Source: Pachyseris speciosa (taxonomy: Eukaryota; Cnidaria; Anthozoa; Scleractinia; Pachyseridae). Taken from it: 64,000 bases of DNA. Below the pieces are notes generated by a model. That model saw only the letters and a program-made list of their open reading frames with translations. It was not told the origin of the DNA and did not search any database. A program made the translations under genes and the position numbers. Where the stretch lies: positions 238,501-302,500 of the forward strand of contig JAEMWC010000616.1 in NCBI GenBank assembly GCA_016490735.1. The letters run 5' to 3'. Each line of letters begins with the position of its first letter. Position 1 is the first letter of the stretch. Positions 50,901-56,766 of the stretch are shown here, piece after piece.

Positions 50901-53900
50901 TACAAAAACTACAAAACCGTGCTGCTAGAGTTCTGACATCCGCCGCTTTTGACACCAGTACTGAATATCTTTTTGAAGTGTTGAATTGGAGAAAGCTTGA
51001 ATCTCAGCGCCAGATCAAAAAAGCTTGCATGGTGTATAAATCACTAAATGGGCTCGCTCCTGATTATCTTCGATCTACATTTGTCGAGCGTAACACCATT
51101 ACTAGCTATTCTTTACGCAACACTGAAGATAAACTTGCTGTTCCCCTTCCCCGCACCAACTTTCTTAAGAACAGTTTCAGATATAGTGATGCGGTGTTGT
51201 GGAACAGTTTACCAACTCACTTGCAGCAGGCAGAATCTCTACAACTTTTCCAAGCCGGTTGCAGCAGTTTCTTTTAATGTAATTGCTTAATCAAACACGG
51301 CTCTCGTGTAAAGCAGTTTATCAAAGTTATCGTAGTTTTAGATAGTTAGGCTTTGTAATCTATAAATAGCATTGTAGAAGTATTTCACAACGAAGTTTAA
51401 ATTTTTGTAGCTATAGTATTTTTAAGTAGTCATGACCCAGTGTAATTGATGAGTAAACCGCGTATAAATAAATTTGTTCGAGTTGATTTGATTTGATTTG
51501 TAATGAATCGTCTTAAGAGGTGGTACCTAGAAACATGGAGGGGGTGGGGGGGGGGGGGGCGTGGCGATGGAGCTTGATGTAAGGTAAGGTTGTTCGTGGA
51601 AATCCTTCATGAGGTCTCACTTCCTCTAAGGACCACCAACGGCACTCGTCTGTCACGCTAAGACTAACGCACTTACCCACTTCCTTACTTACCTAAACAG
51701 CCATTTAAAACAGGCCTTAAAATAGAGTATCAAATGAAAAGAAAAGTATACAAAGATTTTCTTAAGGCAAACTAACTGGCGAACACCACTTGGCAGCAGG
51801 ATGAAATGTAAGCGTAATGCAATGAGCTTAAGTAGTCCTGCAAAAGACCCTTAAGGCCTAAATGTTTTGAACTCTTTCGGTAATTTTCTGGATGCAAATA
51901 ATTGAAAGGGATCTAGATGTCCTATATGAAGGTCTCCCTTGAAACGTTTGCTGCTCTGGAGTACCGAGGACTCAAGTTTTATTGTGATGTTACCATTTTG
52001 AAGCGTTGTTGTTTTGCTCGCGATCGTAACGAGTTGTACTCGGTTTGTAAGTGTGTTTTCGAGCCATTTTTCACGGCAGAAGCTCCCAGGCTGGCATCAT
52101 TAAACTGGAATGGAGAGTAGAGGCAAACCTTTGAACGAATCCAGAGGTTAGAAATAATTTCACAACGACTGGGACGCCAAAAGTTGTCGTGTCGAGTCAT
52201 GGCAGCTCAGAAGTGAAGTTCGTCTCTCTAGCCGCTCTGTGAGGGATTCTTGGACCTAGCAAGGCAATTTGGGCGAGATTAACCTTGCAAAGAACACAAC
52301 GCGTACCATATTTTGCCAGTAGGTCCGGACGGCTCGACACTTATGAAAAATTTATAAAATGAGGATGGTGGGACTTCCATTTCGCCGTGATATCCAAATC
52401 TCCCAGAATGCAATCCGGGCGCCAAAGAGAAAAACAAAGGCTTTCAAAAGTGGCTCGAATCAAATGGCTGATGCTCGACTCGTTGCGGACGTGAGAGGCA
52501 AAATTGGCGATAAATGCTTAGTCATGATATCAAGGTCTGCTCTCATTAGAATATTTGGTTTTCTAAGGACTATTTTGAATTAAAGAATTGAAAGCAAAGA
52601 TGTGTGTTTTTAAGCTTTCATCCAGAGCGCATAAAACGGCCCTTTTTGGTTTTGCTTGAAAACAAATAATGATATGGAACGGAAAACAAAGGCCATTCCC
52701 CGTGTATTGGCTCTTAAAACGTAAAACAGTTACTGGTTGACACTATAAACAGACCATAATAATCAGGTCTAAATTTTAGAGCGTGGGCAATCTTGAAAGT
52801 GGTAGACCTGTCTGTCGTCCGATATATCGGCCACTGGGCCTTAAGTGGTTAAGAGAAAGATATCGAGTGGTTTTGGACTAAGTCAGTACAACATCGGACT
52901 GCCAAACTTAAAACAAAGTTTTTTTCCCTGCTAAAATTATTATGGTCATGTTAAAGTGCCATTATTCTTTGTTGCTTTACACGGAATGAATAATCTTCAC
53001 AGCAGTTCAGCTTTTTCCAATCAAACACGTCATGCTATCTTCAACGCGAAACGCATGCCTTAAACCACAAAAGGTACAAGCGAGCCGGATTGTTTAACGA
53101 TTTTTGCTATCTGACACAACTTTTTTCTAGGATTGTATCAACAAGGACAACTGCAAAGACCGTTAAATATTTTGCTGCGCTTGGTATATACAGCAGCGCG
53201 AATCGGTGTTCAGCAGTTCATTGGAATGGTATTTAGTACGTCAGCCGGGAGGATAGTATACGACGCATACAAGAATGAATCTCTTTTACCAGAAGACATT
53301 GCCGTTGCCAATGGCCACAACGAGATTGCAGTATACTTGCAAGAAATAAATGACAGGTGCTTTTAAGAGTAACAATGTATCATTGACTTTCCTGTTTGAT
53401 AGCAAAATGTATAAAGCTGGAGCTATGCAGTAGTCAGTTTGAAGTATGCCAAGATATCCCGGGATATGAACACTTTTCGATTTGCATTGTTTGTTTCCCT
53501 CATATCTTTTCATCTGTGAAAAGTCAAGATCATTACTCCCGGAACTGAACACGATCTAGTTCAAAGAGATGTAATGATCGCCTGGACAATAGGTTAGGAA
53601 AACAATCTTGAGTCGTTCCCAGATGCAAATACTTTGGATTTGCTTTCCCTTGAGAAGTATGGAATAATAATTATTCTATGTGTGTAACAAATTCGTATAA
53701 AAGATAACTATGGGCCAAATTAATTTACTCTTCTCGTAGATCAAATAAAAGGGTCCTAAACCTTGAAAGATAGAGCGAGTTTCAAATTTTTGGCTGACCA
53801 TTCTTTAAACGTTTATGTTTAGATTTTCCAAAGAGGACGGATCAAACCAAACTGACTCAAAAGAAATCAATTGGCAAGAACTTGTTAGAGCTGTCGAGGA

Positions 53901-55586
53901 AAGTGAAATACGCTCTAGTAAGTGAAGGACTCGTACAGGTTTAGTGTTAACTGTAAATTGTGAAATTAAATAGACAGCATTTGGGATGTAGCTACCCTAT
54001 ACAAATTCACCTTGAAAACTAGCTTAATTTTTATCATTATTTTTCTGATGTTCTAAAAGCAATTCGGAGGCTAATTTGCCTAACTACAACCAGCAGTAAT
54101 CTTAGTCCCTTAAAAAACCTCATTGACATGTTCTGGCTGAGTGGTAACGGTAAAGATCAACGCTGTATCAGTGGGAAGATCGGGAAGGACACGGTTTTTC
54201 GTTGCATAAAATAACATCGCATTCATTGGATACTTTCAAATTTTGCTGGTTTACATCCCAACTGATAGTTACTTACTTGTGAGAACATGGTGCCTTAGAA
54301 ACAATATAACATCAGCAATAGTTCCCAAATAAATCGATGTACAAGATATGGTAAAGCGTGCCCCTGTTATTGATATTCTAATCTAACAGGTTGCAAAAAA
54401 GGCACAAAAGATCTTTGGAAAGATGAAGTCCTCGAAACAGTGTATTTTGGAGACGCCGAACCATCCTCGTCTGATTCAGACAAAGAAATCGCTGACCTTG
54501 TGATAGATTTTAGCGGAGGTAAGTATAATGTAACTCCTCTTGAGAGTTAGCGTGACCTTACGTTCTTACCACGTTTTCAGGGTACATACGCACTGCCAAA
54601 CATAATCTATTTGTTTTATACGTTGTTCTGGTTTTGTTGTTGTTTACTTTCTTCGGCTTCTGACTTTGTTAGAAAGTCTACACCTTAATCGCAAACCACT
54701 CTAGATCAATCAAAACAGGAGGATTACACAGTCCATTGTATAACAGGCGACATTTCGCGCGATTTCGGAAAAACTTATTACCACGTTTCCACGTTCTTAG
54801 TGCGTTATCAGAGCACACACACACTGCCAAATGGAATCCATTTGTTTTATACAATACCTTGTTTCCCAACTGTCTTCGGCTTATGACGTCATTTGTGCGT
54901 CTATACGTCCGCGTACTCTTCTAAACCAATGAAAACGCGAGGATTACACCGGCCATTGTAGTAAAAGAAAGCTGAAAGAAATTTTCCCTTGAAACCGGCG
55001 GCCATTGAAAAATGGTGTTGCAGCGGGATTTACGAGTACAAAACTCACTTTCATTTGCTGAATTGCCGCAAGATTGAGTTATGAACTTAACTCAACGAAC
55101 TGGAAAAAAATTTATTCAACAACAAATGTCGCAAGTCGTAAAATATGCTCATGGACCAGTCTATTCAAAGCAAACTGAACAAACAACAACTTCAGCCTAA
55201 GTTTAAAGCAGCATTCACTATTAAAAAGGGATCGATATTTAGTTAAAACTAAACATTGACATACGTTGAAAATTTCCTTTTACCTGCATGCGATGCAACG
55301 TACCAATCACCAGCTTCAAACTTTCAATTCCTACAATGTTTCGCGGGTCTAGTTTTTGCGCCAAACATCAGACAAATTTCAAGAAGCTATTAATAAATTT
55401 CGAGTGATCCTGTACCTCTTCCTAATCCATGCCTCTATTTTCATTGGTTCCTGTAAACTGTCGATTCTTTTGTTATCAGGGCTGGGGGTATTGTTTGTGT
55501 TGTATTATCTACTGTTTCATTCTCCAATCATAGACCACGTCTGTCGAAAGCTACAGGCTCTCTCTACATTTCTCATTCAAGCATAA
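20155..55586 (+). CDS. Eleven-exon TIG/DBB-like plus ankyrin protein gene (assembled by splice phase)
   Basis: I built this gene from exon-sized open stretches flanked by splice sites: 20155-20390, 21417-21551, 25177-25263, 25353-25425, 26759-26865, 32649-32790, 35503-35721, 53131-53356, 53823-53917, 54390-54518 and 55480-55586. From exon 2 to the stop every junction is phase-compatible (0,0,1,0,1,1,2,1,1). The protein would be ~515 residues: an unrecognised N-terminal region, a Ser/Pro linker, a TIG-like fold ([17 protein letters not shown] ... [17 protein letters not shown]), two ankyrin-type repeats and an acidic tail. TIG-then-ankyrin order recalls BCAP/BANK/Dof adaptors and CAMTA/NF-kB-type proteins; no TIR or Rel domain is visible. 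The only mismatch is exon 1 to 2 (phase 2 to 0), so an exon, base or alternative site is missing there. Introns of 5.8 and 17.4 kb are filled with nested transposons. Confidence 0.65.
21417..21551 (+). CDS. TIG-ankyrin gene exon 2
   Basis: Acceptor TTCTTTTATCCAG, donor ATCAG|GTATGAG, exactly 45 codons. It contains [20 protein letters not shown] and ends [10 protein letters not shown], a beta-rich stretch. The other frames contain stops, which supports this reading. Confidence 0.65.
22273..23205 (-). pseudogene. Penelope RT C-terminus and GIY-YIG endonuclease fragment
   Basis: A 310-codon frame ending in the GIY-YIG domain: VIYCITC ... [17 protein letters not shown], the catalytic tyrosines, arginine and downstream E of the EQK block. 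A C-x-C-x-C knuckle-like segment ([11 protein letters not shown]) precedes it. The upstream RT part is in another frame (22976-23488), with the shift near an A-run around 23000. So the element is not intact. Confidence 0.8.
22976..23488 (-). pseudogene. Penelope reverse-transcriptase fragment (YIDD)
   Basis: 170-codon frame whose first ~30 residues come from the inverted terminal copy, so they are artefactual. From about residue 31 it is genuine [18 protein letters not shown] and [12 protein letters not shown] match the palm of Penelope-like RTs. The N-terminal RT domain is absent. Confidence 0.75.
23796..25176. other. Intron sequence, no gene recognised
   Basis: AT-rich intronic DNA with a short (CAA)n near 24136-24156 and an imperfect hairpin near 24269-24315 (TAGGGGCTAAAT ... 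TTAGTCCCTA). No coding frame of note. Confidence 0.5.
25177..25263 (+). CDS. TIG-ankyrin gene exon 3
   Basis: Acceptor TTTTTGTTTACAG; 29 codons starting [19 protein letters not shown], acidic; donor ACAGT|GTATTG is weak but keeps phase 0 on both sides. The weak donor lowers confidence. Confidence 0.5.
25310..25334. repeat. (TTTA)n microsatellite
   Basis: About six TTTA units just before the pyrimidine tract of exon 4. Confidence 0.9.
25353..25425 (+). CDS. TIG-ankyrin gene exon 4
   Basis: Acceptor TTTTTTGTAG; encodes [23 protein letters not shown] linker sequence; donor GGAAG|GTTAGA leaves phase 1. Low-complexity content, so the assignment rests on splice sites and phase. Confidence 0.5.
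26348..26486. mobile_element. Foldback MITE with GGGGCCGGTTCCTGA ends
   Basis: A ~139-bp palindrome: GGGGCCGGTTCCTGA (26350-26364) faces its complement at 26471-26485, and the interior (GTGTAATAACTCTATTCCAGG) is also complementary. The CAGGGG-type terminus suggests a hAT-derived MITE; no clear target duplication is seen. Confidence 0.75.
26759..26865 (+). CDS. TIG-ankyrin gene exon 5 (start of TIG-like domain)
   Basis: Acceptor CTTAATTTCAATAAAG; the split codon G|AG matches exon 4. Encodes [20 protein letters not shown] and [12 protein letters not shown], the usual opening of a TIG fold before GGTPF in exon 6. Donor ATAGAG|GTAAAA, phase 0. Confidence 0.6.
27164..28570 (-). pseudogene. LINE ORF2, reverse-transcriptase part
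   Basis: 468 codons with RT motifs in order: [41 protein letters not shown] and catalytic FADDT (A-x-DD form). A C-terminal thumb and HYCNIVWAS region follow. It continues the endonuclease ORF of 28573-30297 in a shifted frame. Confidence 0.9.
28573..30297 (-). pseudogene. LINE ORF2, AP-endonuclease part
   Basis: 574 codons: [40 protein letters not shown] and [11 protein letters not shown] are the successive blocks of the exonuclease-endonuclease-phosphatase fold of LINE endonucleases. It ends just past the linker at a frameshift before the RT part. Confidence 0.9.
30373..31197 (-). CDS. LINE ORF1 (coiled coil plus RRM-like RNA-binding protein)
   Basis: 274 codons, intact. Residues ~40-140 form a heptad-rich coiled coil, followed by an L1-ORF1p-like region ([46 protein letters not shown]). 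Acts as the RNA chaperone of the retrotransposon RNP. The ATG is 76 bp upstream of ORF2's start region. Confidence 0.85.
   Translation of the reverse strand: MPFTTLTKLTMPETRTTKAASTQGADSAGSELVTMATLRELLKVQERMFKNLFDSLLANVNARLDSVIGQVAEIKARLDIYEKDTSDLKVSLEFSQKDIKDLKPCSSRLHEVEEEIEKMCGSLDYHTDKIEYLENQSRRSNIRIDGIQEEEAETWDNTETKVKEILKEKLNLDEEPDIERAHRAGRRANAKTGSVRRPRTIVCRLRDWKQKEQIIRSARRIKPPGIFVNEDLAQEILDKREEQRPKFEEARRNGKIAYFVLDRLVIKDRIERPS
31694..32344. other. Intron sequence, no gene recognised
   Basis: Unremarkable AT-rich intronic DNA between the TIR element and the SINE; only short frames. Confidence 0.5.
32345..32481 (-). mobile_element. tRNA-like SINE (GGT anticodon-like loop)
   Basis: The minus strand folds as a 72-nt tRNA: a perfect 7-bp acceptor stem (GGCTTGT/ACAAGCC, 32475-32481 and 32410-32416), A box TTAGCTCAGTTGG, B box GGTTCGACTTCC and an anticodon-position GGT. 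It is directly followed by the hairpin CCTGAATTTTTTTCAGGC and an AT-rich tail, so I call it a SINE rather than a functional tRNA-Thr gene. Confidence 0.7.
32649..32790 (+). CDS. TIG-ankyrin gene exon 6 (TIG-like core)
   Basis: Acceptor TTTCGTTTTACAAACAG; donor CCAA|GTAAGT. Encodes [20 protein letters not shown], then [14 protein letters not shown] and FGETP, the strand pattern of TIG folds. Phase 0 in, phase 1 out. Confidence 0.7.
32966..33661. mobile_element. pogo/Tigger-like DNA element with TA target duplication
   Basis: CAGTCGAACCTCGATTATCCGGA at the left faces CAGTCAAAGCTCGATTATACGGA (complement) at the right, with TA immediately outside both ends (32964-32965, 33662-33663). CCGGATAAT blocks repeat inside the ends. 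It encodes no transposase, and a SINE is inserted in it. Confidence 0.85.
33040..33330 (-). mobile_element. tRNA-derived SINE inside the pogo-like element
   Basis: The minus-strand head begins GGCAGGATGGCCGAGTGGTTAGG, with A box TGGCCGAGTGG (complement 33309-33319) and B box GGTTTAAATCCC (33265-33277), then a body ending GCGCTATAGAAATATTAATTATT. A poly-C/poly-A tract (33327-33357) abuts its 5' side. Confidence 0.75.
33928..35217. mobile_element. Degraded ~1.3-kb TIR transposon
   Basis: CAAGAGAAAATGAGGGACAGAG near 33932 recurs inverted near 35191-35212, followed on both sides by diverged GGCC...GGGATATGT(G/T)AATTTCA blocks, giving ~60-bp inverted repeats. The interior has fragmentary frames, one acidic and serine-rich ([19 protein letters not shown] around 34330), perhaps a transposase remnant. 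Superfamily not determined. Confidence 0.6.
35503..35721 (+). CDS. TIG-ankyrin gene exon 7 (end of TIG-like domain)
   Basis: Acceptor TTTATTTATTTTTAG, donor TTTAG|GTAAGT. Encodes [20 protein letters not shown] then TYVDEDDD, the terminal strands of a TIG fold, and a Ser/Gln-rich linker. Phase 1 in and out. Confidence 0.75.
35767..35973 (+). pseudogene. CR1-like ORF1, N-terminal SAP domain
   Basis: Encodes [20 protein letters not shown] and [12 protein letters not shown], a clear SAP (DNA-binding helix-extended-helix) motif, ending where the second LINE is inserted. SAP in LINE ORF1 may help chromatin or nucleic-acid binding. Confidence 0.8.
36002..37504 (+). pseudogene. L1/Tx1-type reverse transcriptase
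   Basis: Contains [62 protein letters not shown] and catalytic FADD, diagnostic of L1/Tx1 RTs. A frameshift around 37400 moves the reading to the 37404-37610 frame. The C-terminal part is separated by an insertion. Confidence 0.9.
37741..39150. repeat. ~1.4-kb insertion within the L1/Tx1 LINE, with direct repeats and a MITE
   Basis: The LINE frame breaks at ~37740 and resumes at ~39150 ([14 protein letters not shown]). The insert has two ~165-bp direct repeats (37881-38045 and 38250-38412, sharing TGTTGTCACGTATCGGAAAA and GAGAAGAAAGCTTTTAACATGA). Between them is a 107-bp foldback MITE, 38067-38173 (GTAGTCTCTAACTTTGGCG and its near complement). The insert starts in a GC-rich palindrome (37742-37775). 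Superfamily unknown. Confidence 0.6.
39153..40356 (+). pseudogene. L1/Tx1 LINE ORF2 C-terminal region
   Basis: Resumes the LINE protein after the insertion, with an RNase-free C-terminal domain ending in a CCHC-like C-x2-C-x7-H-x4-C knuckle ([18 protein letters not shown]), usual for L1-type ORF2. A 19-bp tandem duplication (39218-39236/39237-39255, TGTGAATGAAGGAGGCTTA) breaks the frame just before the long open stretch from 39238. Confidence 0.8.
40664..41680 (+). pseudogene. CR1-like ORF1, coiled coil and SGNH hydrolase domain
   Basis: Continues the SAP frame: coiled coil ([20 protein letters not shown]), basic [14 protein letters not shown] patch, one in-frame TAG at 41252-41254, then a SGNH/GDSL-type domain with the GDS block ([12 protein letters not shown]), and GTNN ([12 protein letters not shown]). 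Esterase-type ORF1 is known in CR1-group LINEs; its role may be membrane or lipid association. Confidence 0.8.
42117..42482 (+). pseudogene. CR1-like LINE AP-endonuclease fragment
   Basis: Contains [20 protein letters not shown] and LGDLNCDM, middle blocks of the LINE endonuclease fold. The first blocks lie upstream in other frames (LSETRLDNT near 42075) and the terminal SDH block follows near 42590 (GCSDHSL). Several indels separate them. Confidence 0.85.
42871..44770 (+). pseudogene. CR1-like LINE reverse transcriptase, two frames
   Basis: 42871-43710 carries [20 protein letters not shown] and [13 protein letters not shown]; the frame shifts at ~43700 to 43688-44770 with [19 protein letters not shown] and the catalytic block as YVDDT instead of FADDT, then the [10 protein letters not shown] thumb. 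A few bases are lost in the FLDLKKAFDT motif region. Confidence 0.85.
45728..46300 (+). pseudogene. gypsy gag with zinc knuckle
   Basis: Capsid-like helical region ([35 protein letters not shown]) to 46165, then after a frameshift a knuckle region with [17 protein letters not shown] and [10 protein letters not shown]-binding in the family. No intact start is visible; the frame opens at 45728. Confidence 0.75.
46470..46880 (+). pseudogene. gypsy aspartic protease domain
   Basis: 136 codons with the catalytic triad written [10 protein letters not shown] and a later [10 protein letters not shown] strand, as in retropepsin-like proteases. Read from an internal start; frameshifted relative to gag and RT. 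Confidence 0.7.
46881..48361 (+). pseudogene. gypsy reverse transcriptase and RNase H, frameshifted
   Basis: 46947-47219 has the RT fingers ([35 protein letters not shown]). A shift at ~47218 leads to 47261-48361 with [14 protein letters not shown], catalytic IADDL and RNase H blocks ([39 protein letters not shown]). Confidence 0.85.
48362..50272 (+). pseudogene. gypsy integrase, interrupted by a MITE
   Basis: The HHCC zinc domain ([28 protein letters not shown]), the first core aspartate in VTTDLF, and ISDNGP are before the insertion at 48890. The core resumes at ~49520 ([15 protein letters not shown]) and the C-terminal domain follows in frames 49632-50021 and 50018-50272. Confidence 0.8.
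48890..49514. mobile_element. piggyBac-like MITE with TTAA duplication in integrase
   Basis: TTAA at 48886-48889 and 49515-49518 flanks ends GGTGATTCCTCT and (complement) GGTAATTCCCCT. Removing it rejoins the integrase codons. The interior has two CGTGACCCC + T-run blocks (about 49038 and 49401) and no transposase. Confidence 0.8.
51501..53130. other. Intron sequence, no gene recognised
   Basis: The remainder of the 17.4-kb intron before exon 8. There is a G-rich tract at ~51541-51560, otherwise AT-rich DNA with only short unrecognised frames. Confidence 0.5.
53131..53356 (+). CDS. TIG-ankyrin gene exon 8 (ankyrin repeats)
   Basis: Acceptor CACAACTTTTTTCTAG, donor GACAG|GTGCTT. Encodes [20 protein letters not shown] and [20 protein letters not shown], two ankyrin-type helix pairs in which (L)-x-x-A-A-x-x-G and the final D-I-A-x-x-x-G-H hallmarks are visible. 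The pair resembles the ankyrin segment of BCAP/BANK adaptors. Split glycine codon with exon 7; phase 2 out. Confidence 0.75.
53823..53917 (+). CDS. TIG-ankyrin gene exon 9
   Basis: Acceptor GTTTATGTTTAG, donor TCTA|GTAAGTG. Completes an Arg codon with exon 8 and encodes an acidic amphipathic segment ([14 protein letters not shown]). Confidence 0.65.
54390..54518 (+). CDS. TIG-ankyrin gene exon 10
   Basis: Acceptor TTCTAATCTAACAG, donor CGGAG|GTAAGT. Encodes [27 protein letters not shown] and [10 protein letters not shown]; the YFGD and acidic serine stretch could be phosphorylation targets (inference). Confidence 0.65.
54560..54965. repeat. Tandem duplication of ~220 bp in the last intron
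   Basis: The block CACTGCCAAA ... ATCTATTTGTTTTATAC ... CTTCGGCTT(C/A)TGAC ... AGGATTACAC ... CCATTGTA occurs at about 54560-54740 and again at about 54795-54960, with moderate divergence. Confidence 0.6.
55480..55586 (+). CDS. TIG-ankyrin gene terminal exon 11
   Basis: Acceptor GATTCTTTTGTTATCAG. The split glycine codon fits exon 10, followed by a short hydrophobic stretch [12 protein letters not shown] and a 20-residue tail to TAA. The hydrophobic segment is only ~12 residues, short for a membrane anchor. An AATAAA follows at 55716-55721. Alternative last exons are possible. Confidence 0.5.
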
Positions 55587-56766
55587 CCTGGATATTACTC
55601 TTGCTTAGCCCTCGGGTATCTGTTTTCCGGCCAGGTTTCAATCAATCAATCAATCAATCTTTATTCCTTCTAAGATAAAAAGACATATCTTTCGTGAGAC
55701 ATGTTCCAGCTCATCAAAATAAACTGAACCTGTGTCTTCATTTTGATCAAATTCACACACGGCGTCGTTGTTTGAATGGATTGCAAACTCGCTTCCTTAA
55801 TTTCGTGCATCTATGTGAAAGCTGTGTCATCCACTTTCAGCAATGATTGAATTAATTTTTACGAAGCCACTTACCATTTACAACAGTTCACAGCCGATAA
55901 ATAGAGCACTTCTTGCAAAAGGGAAGTTTCTACGTTATTCTCCGATAGATCTTTTCATTCAACTTTGCCCGGAAACGGTGTAATACATGGAAAGGTTTTC
56001 GCGTCTTTTTCGTTTAGTTTATTTTCCATTTCCAGAGACGGTGTAATAATCGCTCTAGTTATGTCCTCCGCGGCCGAAACCTCGCTTTCTATCGCTCTAA
56101 TACGCCTTTGTTGAATGTTGGAGGCAAAACAACAAACAAACAGAAATAGTGGTTCGGTTTTGTTTGAAATAACTTGACCACTTTACTAAAACAATAAAAC
56201 AAGCCTCACTGGCTACGGATGACTCATGATGGTAAGGATGATCATAAAAGTCGTAGAAGGGATATCAACGTCGCGTTGGATTGAGGATGTTTCTCTTTCC
56301 AGATAAATTAGGGAAGTTGGGAAGGCGTGGCTGAAAATGTCACTCTAACACTATATTCAGGATCCATTTTGAAATCTCATAGAGCTTATGATATATTTCC
56401 CGTGGTGATAAAAGTTTGTCATGGTTCCCTTGAAAGGATCACAAGGACAATGAAGTCTTAAAGTAACCTTTAATACTGAAGCCGCCAAAAATTGTGATTT
56501 GACGGTTGATAAGAATTGCTTGCGTGAAGTTTTAAAGGCTTAAATCGAAAACAAGATACGATGATAGATTCTACGATAACTACCGACAATATATATAAGA
56601 AGCCGTCAGAGTGATAACAACAGTTTAACAAATAAAATCCAGACACAAATATTTATTCTACCTTAGTAGTCTAAGAACTATCAGAACACTCTTTGAAGGA
56701 AACTTCTAAGCATGTTAAATCCTAAAGGATAGCACTCTCTAACAGCTGGAAATTTCTGATCCCCAG
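55587..56766. other. Intergenic region between TIG-ankyrin gene and second HEPN gene copy
   Basis: Contains an (ATCA)n tract (55637-55660), an AATAAA at 55716-55721 fitting the upstream gene, and no convincing coding frame. The far end is an acceptor-like TTTCTGATCCCCAG at 56766. Confidence 0.5.

Larger units (their letters stand above)
44996..51500 (+). mobile_element. Second 5'-truncated CR1/L2-like LINE, split by a gypsy element
   Basis: RT begins at ~45001, runs to ~45593 (FADD-equivalent YADDTHLTL around 45480), is broken by the LTR element, and resumes at ~50566 ([20 protein letters not shown]) to the stop at 51277. The 3' end is a (TTTGA)n-like tail at ~51475-51500. One stop (45394-45396) and frameshifts are present. 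Confidence 0.8.

Noticed and set aside
51917..52583. Short plus-strand frames as small genes
   Set aside because: No domain, no good start context and no conservation signal visible; chance frames in an intron.
53133..53366. Independent small gene starting near 53133
   Set aside because: The frame begins without an ATG right after a splice acceptor and ends at a donor, fitting an internal exon better.
20155..55586. Naming the TIG-ankyrin gene as NF-kB, CAMTA or BCAP
   Set aside because: No Rel-homology, CG-1 or TIR domain is visible; only the TIG-then-ankyrin order is shared, so no symbol is justified.
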